64,000 bases of DNA from Ottowia sp. SB7-C50 (lineage in GTDB: Bacteria > Pseudomonadota > Gammaproteobacteria > Burkholderiales > Burkholderiaceae_C): positions 2,604,001-2,668,000 of the forward strand of contig NZ_CP136995.1 of the NCBI RefSeq assembly GCF_033110285.1. The letters run 5' to 3'. The notes below the pieces were generated by a model. It was not told where the DNA came from, ran no database searches, and worked only from the letters and a program-made list of their open reading frames with translations. The position numbers and the translations under genes are program-made. How positions within the stretch are numbered: the stretch's first letter is position 1; each line of letters starts with the position of its first letter. Positions 42,798 to 51,558 of the stretch are shown piece after piece.

Positions 42798-43583
42798 CCA
42801 CGCCCTACCAGCAGCCCGACTACCTGCTGACGCTGGGCGGGCTGGACATCACCCCGCGCGTCGGATCGCGCCTGATCAGCCTGCAACTGGACGAAAGCCG
42901 CGGCGACGAGGCCGACCAGCTGGAGCTGTGCCTGGACGATGCCGATGGCCGGCTGGCCCTGCCGCCACTGGGGGGGCGAGCTGCAGCTGCAGCTGGGCTG
43001 GCGCGGCGAAGGCCTGGTGGACAAAGGCACCTTCGTGGTCGACGAAGTGGAGCACCTGGGCGCGCCCGACCAGATCATGCTGCGCGCGCGCGCCGCCGAG
43101 CTGCGCAGCAGCCTGCGCCAGCGCGGCCAGTACAGCTGGGACAAGAGCACCGTGGGCCAGGTGGTGGCCGAGGTGGCCGCGCGCAGCGGCCTGCGTGCCA
43201 AGGTGCACCCGCAGCTGGCCGCGCAGGCGCTGAAGCACATCGACCAGACCAACGAAAGCGACATCCACTTCCTGACGCGGCTGGCGCGGCTGCACGACGC
43301 CGTGTGCACAGTGAAGAAGGGCACGCTGGTCTTCATGCCCATCAACAGCGCGCACAGCGCCAGTGGCCAGGCGCTGGACGAGCTGACCGTGACCCGCGCC
43401 GCCGGCGACCAGCACCGCTGGCACGCGGCCGACCGCACCGCCTACACCGGCGTGAAGGCGCAGTACTACAACTACCGCGACGCGCGCGTCAACGAAGTGC
43501 GCACCGGCGACCGTCCTCGATCCCTGCTGTGGCAGTCGAATGATGTGGTTCGACAAGGCCAATCCAAGCGTGCTGTTTGGTGA
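42794..43583 (+). pseudogene. D: Late control/tail hub protein D (P2 gpD), frame-shifted and 3'-truncated
   Basis: Tail hub protein related to T4 gp27/VgrG. The GTG at 42,794 begins VTTPYQQPDYLLTLGGLDIT. A G7 tract (42,970-42,976) shifts the frame; removing one G joins LALPPLG to GELQLQLGWRGEGLVDKGTF and then a normal D body (RQRGQYSWDKSTVGQVVAEV, KHIDQTNESDIHFLTRLARL, YYNYRDARVNEVRTG). After about residue 235 the similarity ends and foreign sequence follows, so the last 90-110 residues of a normal D are missing. The truncation is a real deletion junction with the methyltransferase remnant. Confidence 0.85.
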
Positions 43584-44109
43584 TCGGCGCAGCGAAGCCA
43601 TCACCGTCACCGACAACTCGCGCGGCAATGCGAGCGGCACACGCACCATCGTCATTGAGCCGGACACCTTGCTCGACTTTCGTGCGCTGCCGTTCCCCGA
43701 CGAGAGCTTTCATCTCGTCGCCTTCGACCCGCCCCACTTGATCACGGCCGGCCCCAAGAGCTGGCTGGCCGCGAAGTACGGCAAGTTAGGTAACGACTGG
43801 CGGTCCGATCTCCGCGCGGGCTTTGCAGAATGCTTTCGCGTGCTGCGGCCTCACGGCGTGCTGGTGTTCAAGTGGGCCGAAACGCAGGTGAAGGTGCGCG
43901 ACGTGCTGGCGCTGACACCGCACCAGCCGCTGTTCGGCCACACGGCTGGAAAAAGAGCTGGCACGCACTGGCTGGTGTTTTTGAAGGCGGGGGGGCGCCT
44001 CATGCTGACCCCTCAATTCCTCCTGCCCATCCACGGCGAGCTGATCATCGGCCTGTTTGCCGGCGATGCGAACTACATCAAGACGGGGTGTGAAAGGCTG
44101 GTGGCATGA
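43513..44109 (+). pseudogene. SAM-dependent DNA methyltransferase, N-terminally truncated
   Basis: Prophage DNA modification enzyme remnant. The SAM motif VLDPCCGSR (43,513-43,539) is readable but no start codon precedes it; the first ATG (43,540) begins MMWFDKANPSVLFGDRR, which would omit motif I. The catalytic-type motif FDPPHL (DPPY-like) lies near 43,728, followed by LRPHGVLVFKWAETQVK and THWLVFLK. At 43,989-43,995 a G7 tract precedes an unusual 38-residue extension; with one G fewer the protein stops at 44,008 soon after FLK, as expected. It abuts truncated D, marking a deletion. Confidence 0.65.
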
Positions 44110-44480
44110 CCGAGCGCCGCGGCTACAACCATGGCGCCGCCATCAAGTACCTGGGCATCGGCCGGCGCAGCTTTGAGGCGCTGGTGCGGCCGCACCTGAC
44201 GCCGGTGCGCATCGGCAACAGCCTGATCTTTGACCGTGTGGACCTGGACCAGGTGATGGACCGCTTCAAGTCGGGCGAATTGCCGGACGGGAGCGAGGCC
44301 GACCACAATGGGGGCGGAAACGGGTGGCCCACCACTGAGGAAGGAGCATTCAAATGGGCCGAAAAACGCCGGGCATCACGCCCGAAATCAACGGAACCTG
44401 GTCGGTCGACAAGATATGGCGGGGTCGCCGACTTCGCCAGCGTGGCTTCGTCAGTCATGAAGAGGCGCAGGGCTGGCTGA
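44106..44480 (+). CDS. Small helix-turn-helix protein, possible excisionase
   Basis: 124 residues, start overlapping the preceding stop (ATGA), and last 127 bases overlapping the integrase gene. The first 60 residues (GAAIKYLGIGRRSFEALVRP, then RIGNSLIFDRVDLDQVMDRF) form a MerR/excisionase-like winged helix-turn-helix. The C-terminal half is Arg/Lys-rich and may not be structured. Location just ahead of int suggests a directionality factor; this is inferred. Confidence 0.65.
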   Translation: MTERRGYNHGAAIKYLGIGRRSFEALVRPHLTPVRIGNSLIFDRVDLDQVMDRFKSGELPDGSEADHNGGGNGWPTTEEGAFKWAEKRRASRPKSTEPGRSTRYGGVADFASVASSVMKRRRAG

Positions 44481-45541
44481 TTGCCCAGCTGCAGGCGCTG
44501 CGCGCGGAGGTGCTGCACGGCGCCCCGCGCGCTTTCACTTTCAGCGAGGCCGCGGCGCGCTATTTGACCGACCACCAGGACAAGGTGTCACTGGAAACGG
44601 AGGTCTACATGCTGAATTCGGTCATGCCGTTCATCGGCGGCCTGGACGTGCGGGCCGTGCACGACGACACGCTGCGCGGCTATGTGGCGCATCGGCTGAA
44701 GCGGGGGCGCAAGCACAAGACGATCAACCTGGCGCTGGCGGTGGTGCGGCGCATCTTGAACCTGGCGGCGACGAGCTGGCGCGATGACCGTGGCCAGCCG
44801 CTGCTGGCCAGCGCGCCGCTCATCACGCTGCTGCCGCTGGTGGGGCACCAGCGCCCGCCTAGGCCCATCACGTGGCCGGAGCAGCGGCGGCTGATGCCGC
44901 TGCTGCCCTACCATCTGGCGCGCATGGCGTTGTTCATGCTGAACACGGGGGCGCGCGACGACGTGGTGTGTTCGCTGCGCTGGGCGTGGGAGATCCCGGT
45001 GCCCGAGCTGGGGGTGTCGGTGTTCGAGGTGCCGGCGCGCCACGTGAAGGGTCGCCGGCAGGCGCGCGTACTGGTGTGCAACGCGGTGGCGCAATCGGTC
45101 ATCGAGGCGGCCCGTGGCCAGCACGCGGAATTCGTCTTCGTCTACCGGCGCGAACGGCGCACGAGGCATGACCTGCCGCCGACGATGGCCTATCGGCCGG
45201 TGGAGGCGATGCTGAACACGGCCTGGGTCAACGCGCGCAAGAAGGCCGGTCTGGGCGATCTGCACGTGCACGACCTGCGCCACACCGTGGGTATGCGCCT
45301 GCGCGAGGCCGGCGTGGGCCCGCAGACCATCAGCGACGTGCTGTGGCACTCGACCACGTCAACGACCGCGCACTACTCGCTGGCGCAGCTGGTCGAGCTG
45401 CACGGCGCGCTGACGAAGATCGAGCAGCCTGCCAGCGGCTGGAACAAGACGCTGCTCACCCTGCGCCAGGAGGCCGAACAGGCCCGCCTTCGCCAAGTGA
45501 GTCACCCAAAAGTCACCCACCACACCCAGCGCATCGCCTGA
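44354..45541 (+). CDS. int: Tyrosine integrase of the prophage
   Basis: Site-specific recombinase of 395 residues with a GGAAGGAG ribosome site. An N-terminal arm-type DNA-binding part (residues 1-60), SAM-like core-binding domain (60-165), catalytic domain (170-360). Catalytic residues visible: Arg201 (NTGARDDV), Lys232 (ARHVKGRR), His306 and Arg309 (HVHDLRHTVG), His332 and nucleophile Tyr341 (LWHSTTSTTAHYS). The gene points toward the tRNA-Arg that serves as attB, 49 bases before attR. Confidence 0.95.
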   Translation: MGRKTPGITPEINGTWSVDKIWRGRRLRQRGFVSHEEAQGWLIAQLQALRAEVLHGAPRAFTFSEAAARYLTDHQDKVSLETEVYMLNSVMPFIGGLDVRAVHDDTLRGYVAHRLKRGRKHKTINLALAVVRRILNLAATSWRDDRGQPLLASAPLITLLPLVGHQRPPRPITWPEQRRLMPLLPYHLARMALFMLNTGARDDVVCSLRWAWEIPVPELGVSVFEVPARHVKGRRQARVLVCNAVAQSVIEAARGQHAEFVFVYRRERRTRHDLPPTMAYRPVEAMLNTAWVNARKKAGLGDLHVHDLRHTVGMRLREAGVGPQTISDVLWHSTTSTTAHYSLAQLVELHGALTKIEQPASGWNKTLLTLRQEAEQARLRQVSHPKVTHHTQRIA

Positions 45542-45554
45542 TCGCGCAAAGAAA

Positions 45555-45585
45555 AAGCCTTGCAACCCATTGAATTGCAAGGCTT
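45555..45585 (-). terminator. Phage-borne terminator for tRNA-Arg (also behind int)
   Basis: Perfect 11-bp stem (aagccttgcaa/ttgcaaggctt) with a 9-base loop; the A run on its left is a U run for the minus-strand tRNA transcript. It replaces the chromosomal terminator displaced to the attL side, and may also stop int transcription. Confidence 0.75.
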
Positions 45586-45589
45586 GAAG

Positions 45590-45636
45590 ATGGCGCGGCT
45601 GGCAGGATTCGAACCCACGACCCCTTGGTTCGTAGC
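45590..45636. other. attR: 47-bp repeat within tRNA-Arg
   Basis: Identical to 13,964-14,010. It covers the tRNA from the 3' CCA end into the anticodon loop, so the prophage restores a functional tRNA on integration. Confidence 0.95.
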
Positions 45637-45667
45637 CAAGTACTCTATCCAACTGAGCTACAGCCGC
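45591..45667 (-). tRNA. tRNA-Arg (anticodon ACG)
   Basis: 77 bases with encoded CCA. Acceptor stem GCGGCTG/CAGCCGC, D-arm GCTCAGTTGGATAGAGT, anticodon stem CTTGG/CCAAG with loop CTACGAA (anticodon ACG, wobble A probably inosine), T-loop TTCGAAT. It is the integration target of the prophage, whose DNA supplies its 3' half. Confidence 0.96.
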
Positions 45668-45696
45668 GCGAAGCCCGTAATTCTAACACACAAAAA

Positions 45697-45773
<77 letters not shown>

Positions 45774-45790
45774 GCGCGAAACCGTCGATT

Positions 45791-46801
45791 CTAGGGCTTG
45801 CCCGAGCTCAGCGCGTTGCTGACGAGGCGCGAGGTGATGTCGACGATCTGGATCATGCGGTCGTACGGCATGCGCGTGGGGCCGATGACGCCCAGCGTAC
45901 CCACCACGTGCCCGTCCACCTCGTAGGGCGCGCTCACGACCGACAGGTCTTCCATCGGCACGGTCTGACTTTCGCCGCCGATGAAGATGCGCACGCCCTC
46001 GGCCTGGCTCGACACGTCGAGCAGACGAATGAGCTGCGCCTTTTGTTCGAACAGATCGAACGCGCGGCGCAGCTGGTTCATGTCGCTCGAGAAGTCGGTC
46101 ACCGCCAGCAGGTTGCGTTCGCCCGAGATGACAACTTCGTCCTGCGCCTGGCTCATGGCCTCGCTACCCAGTTGCACGGCGGCGTTCATCAGCTTGGCGA
46201 TCTCGCCGCGCAGGCTGTCGACTTCCTGCCGCAGCCGCAGGCGCACCTGCTCGATGTCCATGCCCGAAAAGTGCGCGTTGAGGTAGTTGGACGCCTGCTG
46301 CAGATCGGACGCGCTGTAGTCATCGTCGGTGAACAGCACGCGGTTCTGCACGTCGCCGTCGGGCGCGACGATGATGAGCAGCAGGCGCCGCTCGGACAGA
46401 CGCAAAAATTCAATATGCCGGAATGCCGACGAGCGGCGCGGCGCCATCACCACGCCAACAAACTGCGACAGGTTGGACAGCAACTGCGCGGCGTTGGCGA
46501 TGACGCGCTGCGGCTGGTCGGCGGCCAGCGCGGGTGTCGCCAGTTCGGGCTGCGGCTGCGCGGTGAGCATGGTGTCGACGAACAGCCGATAGCCGCGCGA
46601 GGTGGGGATGCGGCCGGCCGAGGTGTGCGGGCTGACGATCAGGCCCAACTCTTCCAGATCGCTCATCACGTTGCGGATGGTGGCGGGCGAAAGGTCCAGC
46701 CCCGATGCCTTGGACAGCGTGCGAGACCCCACAGGCTGCCCATCGGCGATGTAACGCTCGATCAGGGTCTTGAGCAGCAAGCGAGCGCGGTCGTCGAGCA
46801 T
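45791..46801 (-). CDS. hrcA: Heat-inducible transcription repressor HrcA
   Basis: Repressor of chaperone genes that binds CIRCE elements and is stabilised by GroEL. The 336-residue protein has the N-terminal winged helix ([20 protein letters not shown] then [20 protein letters not shown]), followed by [20 protein letters not shown], and a GAF-like C-domain. No CIRCE sequence is apparent in its own 26-base upstream gap. It is divergent from nadK. Confidence 0.95.
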   Translation of the reverse strand: MLDDRARLLLKTLIERYIADGQPVGSRTLSKASGLDLSPATIRNVMSDLEELGLIVSPHTSAGRIPTSRGYRLFVDTMLTAQPQPELATPALAADQPQRVIANAAQLLSNLSQFVGVVMAPRRSSAFRHIEFLRLSERRLLLIIVAPDGDVQNRVLFTDDDYSASDLQQASNYLNAHFSGMDIEQVRLRLRQEVDSLRGEIAKLMNAAVQLGSEAMSQAQDEVVISGERNLLAVTDFSSDMNQLRRAFDLFEQKAQLIRLLDVSSQAEGVRIFIGGESQTVPMEDLSVVSAPYEVDGHVVGTLGVIGPTRMPYDRMIQIVDITSRLVSNALSSGKP

Positions 46802-46827
46802 TCAAATCATTATGATGTAATTTGCCG

Positions 46828-47724
46828 ATGAGCCTTCAATTTCGCCGCGTTGCGCTGGTCGGCAAGTTTCACGATGCCGCCTCGGGCGCCATCGCCGAAT
46901 CCACCCGCGAGTTGATCGCAGAGATCGCTGCCTTTCTGGTGCAGCAGGGGTGCGACGTCACGCTGGCCGAGCGCACGGCGCAGGCCACTGGCATCGACAC
47001 CTACCCCGTGCGCGATGTGGCCGGCATCGGCAACGAATGCGACCTGGCGGTGGTGGTGGGCGGCGACGGCACCATGCTGGGCATCGGGCGGCAGCTGGCG
47101 CGCTACGGCACGCCGCTGATCGGTATCAACCAGGGGCGCCTGGGCTTCATCACCGACATCGCGCTGAACGAATACCGCCAGACGCTGCCGGCCATGCTGA
47201 CCGGCGAATATGAGGAAGACCACCGCAGCCTGATGCTGGGCCGCGTGATGCGCGACGGCGAAAGCGTGTTCGAGGCCTATGCCATGAACGACGTCGTGGT
47301 CAACCGCGGCGCGGTCGCCAGCATGGTCGAGCTGCGGGTCGAGGTCAACGGCCACTTCGTGGCCAACCACCGCGCGGACGGCATCATCGTAGCCACGCCC
47401 ACGGGCTCGACCGCCTACGCGCTGTCGGCGGGCGGGCCGCTGCTGCATCCGCTGGTGCCTGCGTGGGCGCTGGTGCCGATTGCGCCGCACACGCTGTCCA
47501 ACCGGCCCATCGTGGTGGCCGATCCGGTCGAAATCGCGATCGAGATCGTGTCCGGCAAAGACGCCAGCGCCAGCTTCGACATGCAATCGATCACGTCGCT
47601 GCACCATGGCGACCGCGTGGTGGTGCGCCGGTCGGACTACCGCGTGCGCTTTCTGCACCCCAAGGGCTGGAGCTATTTCGACACCTTGCGGCGCAAGCTG
47701 TTGTGGAATGAGGGTGGGGTGTGA
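46828..47724 (+). CDS. nadK: NAD kinase
   Basis: ATP-dependent phosphorylation of NAD to NADP. The ATG at 46,828 gives 298 residues (a TTG six bases upstream is also in frame). Signature GGDGTMLG at residues 78-85, [19 protein letters not shown] and the substrate-binding [15 protein letters not shown] are all present. Only 26 bases separate it from the divergent hrcA start, so promoters must overlap or lie within the genes. Confidence 0.96.
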   Translation: MSLQFRRVALVGKFHDAASGAIAESTRELIAEIAAFLVQQGCDVTLAERTAQATGIDTYPVRDVAGIGNECDLAVVVGGDGTMLGIGRQLARYGTPLIGINQGRLGFITDIALNEYRQTLPAMLTGEYEEDHRSLMLGRVMRDGESVFEAYAMNDVVVNRGAVASMVELRVEVNGHFVANHRADGIIVATPTGSTAYALSAGGPLLHPLVPAWALVPIAPHTLSNRPIVVADPVEIAIEIVSGKDASASFDMQSITSLHHGDRVVVRRSDYRVRFLHPKGWSYFDTLRRKLLWNEGGV

Positions 47725-47868
47725 CACCCCCCCTGAGTCGGCCTGCGGCCGCCTTCCCCCCAGGGGGACAACGCCAGCGGCCGGGCGAAGCCCGCTCCGC
47801 GGCGTTCCGGCGTGGCCTGCTCCGCGGCCGTCTGACTTGGATGAGTGCGGCGTGCACTCAAAAATGAC
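47725..47868. other. Intergenic GC-rich repeat-like region between nadK and recN
   Basis: 144 bases with alternating C and G runs (C7 at 47,727-47,733, the block ttccccccaggggga, then cgctccgcggcgttcc and gctccgcggcc). Its composition and motif order resemble a dispersed intergenic element of Comamonadaceae. The recN ATG lies at its right edge. No gene is evident. Confidence 0.5.
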
Positions 47869-49591
47869 ATGGCATTGCGACATCTGAACCTGCGGGACTT
47901 CGTCATCGTGCCGTCGCTCGAGTTGTCGCTGACCGGCGGCTTCACGGCGCTGACGGGTGAAACCGGCGCTGGCAAGTCGATCCTGATCGACGCGCTGCAA
48001 CTGGCGCTGGGCGACCGGGGCGACGCGCTGTGGGTGCGCGAAGGGCAGCCGCGTTGCGAGATCGGCGCCGAATTCGACACGCCGGCCGACGCGCGTGCCT
48101 GGCTGCTGGACAACGGCTTCATCGAACCCGACACCGATGCCGACACTCTGTTGCTTCGCCGCACCATCGATGCCGCTGGCAGAAGCCGCGCGTGGATCAA
48201 CGGCTCGCCCGCCACGCTGGCGCAATTGCGCGAGCTGGGTCAGCGGCTGGTCGACATCCACGGCCAGCACGCGTGGCAGAGCCTGACGCGCCCGGCGTCG
48301 GTGCGCGCGCTGCTCGATGCCTACGCGGGCGTGGATACGCGCCCGCTGGCCGCCGCCTGGCAGGCGTGGCGCCAGGCCGAAAGCGCACTGAAAAGCGCAA
48401 GCGCCGCGCAGGACAGTCTGGCGCAGGAGCAGCAGCGCCTGGCGTGGCAGATTGGCGAACTGGACAAGCTGGCGCCGCTCGACGGCGAGTGGGATGAACT
48501 CAACCAGCGCCACGCGCGCCTGTCGCACGCGCAAGCGCTGATCGACGCCGCCCAGGCCGCCAGCGCCGCGCTGGAAGGCGATGACGGCGACGGCGGCGCC
48601 CTGCCCGCGCTGGCGCAGGCGCAACAGGCGCTGGAGGCCGAACGCGGCATCGAGCCCGAATTCGCATCGCTGCTCGACGTGCTGGACGGCTGCGTCGCCC
48701 AGGCGCGCGACGTGGCGCACAGCCTGCACACCTACCTGCGCCGCGCCGATCCCAACCCCGATCAGCTGGCCGCGCTGGACGAACGCCTGGGCCAATGGAT
48801 TGCGCTGGCCCGCCGCTACCGGCGGCAGCCGCAGGACCTGTTCGCCACGCTGACCGAATGGCGCGCCGAGCTGGCCCGGCTGGACAGCGCCGCCGACCTG
48901 GCTGGCCTGCAGGCTGCGGTCGATGCCACGCACGCCCAGTACCTGAAAGCGGCGCAGGCCGTCTCGCGCCAGCGCGCGCAGGCTGCGCCGCGGCTGGCGG
49001 CGTCGGTGACGGCGGCCATGCAGAAGCTGGGCATGCAGGGCAGCCGGTTCGACGTGGCGCTCGACGCCCTGCCCGACGCCGCGCAGCACGGCCTGGAAAA
49101 CGTGGTGTTTCAGGTTGCAGCGCACGCGGGGTCTACGCCGCGCGCTATCGACCGTGTAGCGTCCGGCGGTGAACTGTCGCGCCTGGCGCTGGCCATTGCG
49201 GTCACCACCAGTGAACTGGGCAGCGTCGGCACGCTGGTGTTCGACGAAGTCGATTCCGGCGTGGGCGGCGCGGTGGCGGCCACGGTGGGCCGCATGCTGC
49301 ATCAACTGGGCCGCGACAGGCAGGTGCTGTGCGTCACGCACCTGCCGCAGGTCGCCGCGTGCGCCGACGCGCACCTGCTGGTCAGCAAGCGCACCGGCGA
49401 CGATGGCGCGCCCGTCAGCGAACTGCACGCCGTCAGCGGCGAGGCCCGCACGCGCGAAATCGCCCGCATGCTGGGCGGCGAACACATTTCAGACACCACG
49501 CTGGCGCACGCGCTGGAAATGCTCAGGCCGCCTGCGTCGCAAGGCGACACCACGCCGCGCGCCGCCCCCCCCGAGAAAGGCGCGCTCGTGA
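47869..49591 (+). CDS. recN: DNA repair protein RecN
   Basis: SMC-like ATPase acting in recombinational repair of double-strand breaks. Starting from ATG 47,869: [14 protein letters not shown], Walker [11 protein letters not shown] (30-39), long coiled arms (about 165-360), ABC signature [13 protein letters not shown], Walker [12 protein letters not shown], and H-loop [11 protein letters not shown]. The displayed frame reads on into rapZ because of a C8 tract (49,565-49,572). With C7, RecN would end RKARS at a TGA (49,589-49,591) overlapping the rapZ GTG. About 573 residues. Confidence 0.93.
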
Positions 49592-50451
49592 GCGTCGAAC
49601 TGATCGTCATCACCGGCATGTCGGGCTCCGGCAAGTCGATTGCGCTGGGTGCGCTGGAAGACGCGGGCTACTACTGCATCGACAACCTGCCGCCCGAGTT
49701 GCTGGAGCCGTTTGTCGCGCTGGAAAACGAGCGCCGCACGCGCAAGGTGGCCATTGCCATGGACGTGCGCAGCGGCGAGTCGCTGCCGCAGCTGCCCCTG
49801 CTGCTGCACCGCCTGCGCGACCGCGGCATCGCGCTGCGCTTGATCTTTCTGGACGCGAACGACGAGACGCTGGTGCGCCGCTTTTCTGAAACGCGCCGGC
49901 GGCATCCGCTGTCGCAGCCGGTGGTGGGCGATGCCCAGCGCGCGCTGCTGCAGACCATCCGGCAGGAGCGCGAACTGCTGGCCGACCTGCGCGACCGCTC
50001 GCTCGTCATCGACACCAGCTTCCTGCGGCCGTCCAAGCTGCTGGCCACGGTCAAGGATCTCATCGCCGCGCCGGCGTCGCACCTGACACTGGTGTTCGAA
50101 TCCTTCGCCTTCAAGCGCGGCATCACGCTGGACGCGGACTACGTGTTCGACGTGCGCATGCTGCCCAACCCGCATTACGAAGCCGATCTGCGCCCGCTGA
50201 CGGGGCGCGACGCGCCGGTCATCGACTACCTGTCACGCCAGCCCGAGGTGCAGCTGATGCTCGACCAGATCGCCGACTTTCTGCGCACTTGGCTGCCCGC
50301 ACTGGCACGCGACCATCGCAGCTACGTGACGGTGGCCATTGGCTGCACGGGCGGGCAGCACCGGTCGGTGTATCTGGTGGAACAGCTGGCCGCGATGTTC
50401 GGCGCCGACTGGGTGACGCTGCGCCGGCATCGCGAACTCGAGGACCGCTAG
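49588..50451 (+). CDS. rapZ: RNase adapter/nucleotide-binding protein RapZ
   Basis: P-loop protein of the YvcJ/RapZ family, which in Enterobacteria presents the sRNA GlmZ to RNase E. The GTG at 49,588 gives 287 residues: Walker A GMSGSGKS (10-17), [52 protein letters not shown], and the C-terminal [13 protein letters not shown]. The apparent fusion with recN is an effect of a homopolymer; the natural layout is a four-base GTGA overlap. The regulatory target in beta-proteobacteria is not established. Confidence 0.94.
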   Translation: MSVELIVITGMSGSGKSIALGALEDAGYYCIDNLPPELLEPFVALENERRTRKVAIAMDVRSGESLPQLPLLLHRLRDRGIALRLIFLDANDETLVRRFSETRRRHPLSQPVVGDAQRALLQTIRQERELLADLRDRSLVIDTSFLRPSKLLATVKDLIAAPASHLTLVFESFAFKRGITLDADYVFDVRMLPNPHYEADLRPLTGRDAPVIDYLSRQPEVQLMLDQIADFLRTWLPALARDHRSYVTVAIGCTGGQHRSVYLVEQLAAMFGADWVTLRRHRELEDR

Positions 50452-50470
50452 GAATCTTGACAATTTCGGC

Positions 50471-50515
50471 CTGCTGCGCTTGCAGGACAAGCGCCGGCAG
50501 CTATTTAAATAGTAG
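50471..50515 (-). repeat. Dispersed intergenic repeat, copy E
   Basis: Inverted-orientation copy (atagctgccggcgcttgtcc ... caagcgc on the minus strand) between the converging ends of rapZ and mutY. Confidence 0.6.
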
Positions 50516-50517
50516 CA

Positions 50518-51558
50518 TCATGCGTTCGACTGCAGAAACACCCGTATCGGTGCCGGCAGGCCCAGCGCGCCCCATTCACCGGGCGCGAACCACGCCCCCT
50601 CGCCCGCCAGATCGTGCAGACCGACGCGGGCACTGACGACGTGAATGTCCAGATCCCGGTGCGTCAGCACGTGGCGAAAGCCCGCGTGTTCGACCACGGT
50701 GCCTTGCGCGGCGGCGTTCAGGCTGCCGAGCAGCTGGTCGCGGTCTTCATGTACCGGCAGGCAGTACAGGCGCGCCCAGAAGCCGCGCTCCGGCCGCTGC
50801 TGCAGCCACACGCGGCCCTGCACATCGTGCGCATGCAGCAGCCACAGCGTGGCCTGGCCGCGCACGGTGCGCCGCGTGCGGACCGGATAGCGCGCCGGGT
50901 CGCCCTCGCGCGCCGCCACGCATTCGCCTTGCAGCGGGCATATGACGCAGGCGGGCCGGGTGCGCGTACACACGGTGGCCCCCAGATCCATCAGGCCCTG
51001 CGTGTAGGCAGGCATCGTGCGGTGCAGGTCGGTGCTGGGCAGCAGGGCTCCGGCGCGCTGCCACAGCTCGCGCTCGTGCGCGGCCACGGCCAGATCGGCA
51101 TCAAAGCCCAGGGCGCGCGTCAGCACGCGCTTGACGTTGCCGTCCAGGATGGCCGCGCGTTCGCCAAAACAGAACGCCGCAATGGCCGCTGCGGTGGAGC
51201 GGCCGATGCCGGGCAGCGTGGCCAGCTCGGCCGCCGTGCGCGGAAACGACCCGCCGAACCGCGCCATCACGTCGCGCGCGCAGCGGTGCAGGTTGCGCGC
51301 CCGCGAGTAATAACCCAGGCCGCTCCACAAGCCCAGCACCTGGTCCTCATCGGCCGCTGCCAGGCTGGCGACGTCGGGAAAGCGGTCCAGAAACCGCGGG
51401 TAGTAGGCCAGCACCGTGGCCACCTGCGTCTGCTGCAGCATGATCTCGGACAGCCACACCCGATAAGGGTCGCGCGTGCCCTGCCAGGGCAGGTCGTGCC
51501 GGCCGTGGCGCTGCTGCCATTCGACGACGCGGCCGGCAAAGCTGCTGCCGCGCGTCAC
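50518..51558 (-). CDS. mutY: A/G-specific adenine glycosylase MutY
   Basis: Removes adenine mispaired with 8-oxoguanine. The GTG at 51,558 gives 346 residues; the longer upstream frame is antisense-like composition within the neighbour. Motifs: SEIMLQQTQV with catalytic Glu38, helix-hairpin-helix LPGIGRSTAAAIAAFCFG, catalytic Asp in ILDGNVKRVL, iron-sulfur loop with C-x6-C-x2-C-x5-C (CTRTRPACVICPLQGEC), and a C-terminal NUDIX-like 8-oxoG recognition domain (WLQQRPERGFWARLYCLP). Start overlaps the stop of the dynamin-like gene by four bases, implying coupled translation. Confidence 0.95.
   Translation of the reverse strand: MTRGSSFAGRVVEWQQRHGRHDLPWQGTRDPYRVWLSEIMLQQTQVATVLAYYPRFLDRFPDVASLAAADEDQVLGLWSGLGYYSRARNLHRCARDVMARFGGSFPRTAAELATLPGIGRSTAAAIAAFCFGERAAILDGNVKRVLTRALGFDADLAVAAHERELWQRAGALLPSTDLHRTMPAYTQGLMDLGATVCTRTRPACVICPLQGECVAAREGDPARYPVRTRRTVRGQATLWLLHAHDVQGRVWLQQRPERGFWARLYCLPVHEDRDQLLGSLNAAAQGTVVEHAGFRHVLTHRDLDIHVVSARVGLHDLAGEGAWFAPGEWGALGLPAPIRVFLQSNA

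Larger units (their letters stand above)
13964..45636. mobile_element. P2-like prophage integrated in tRNA-Arg(ACG)
   Basis: About 31.7 kb between the two 47-bp repeats. Gene content from left: portal and terminase (minus strand), scaffold/protease, capsid, terminase small subunit, head completion, a fibre module, tail X/R/S, baseplate V/W/J/I, a second fibre module, lysis genes, sheath, tube, E/E', tape measure, U, truncated D, methyltransferase remnant, small HTH protein and integrase. This is the P2 late-gene order with fibre and lysis rearrangements. Repressor, cox, replication initiator A and ogr are not found. Several genes are frame-shifted at G/C homopolymers. Confidence 0.95.

Noticed and set aside
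49130..49180. Another copy of the dispersed repeat inside recN
   Set aside because: The cgctatcgaccgtgtagcg string looked similar, but the encoded [16 protein letters not shown] is normal RecN sequence around the ABC signature.
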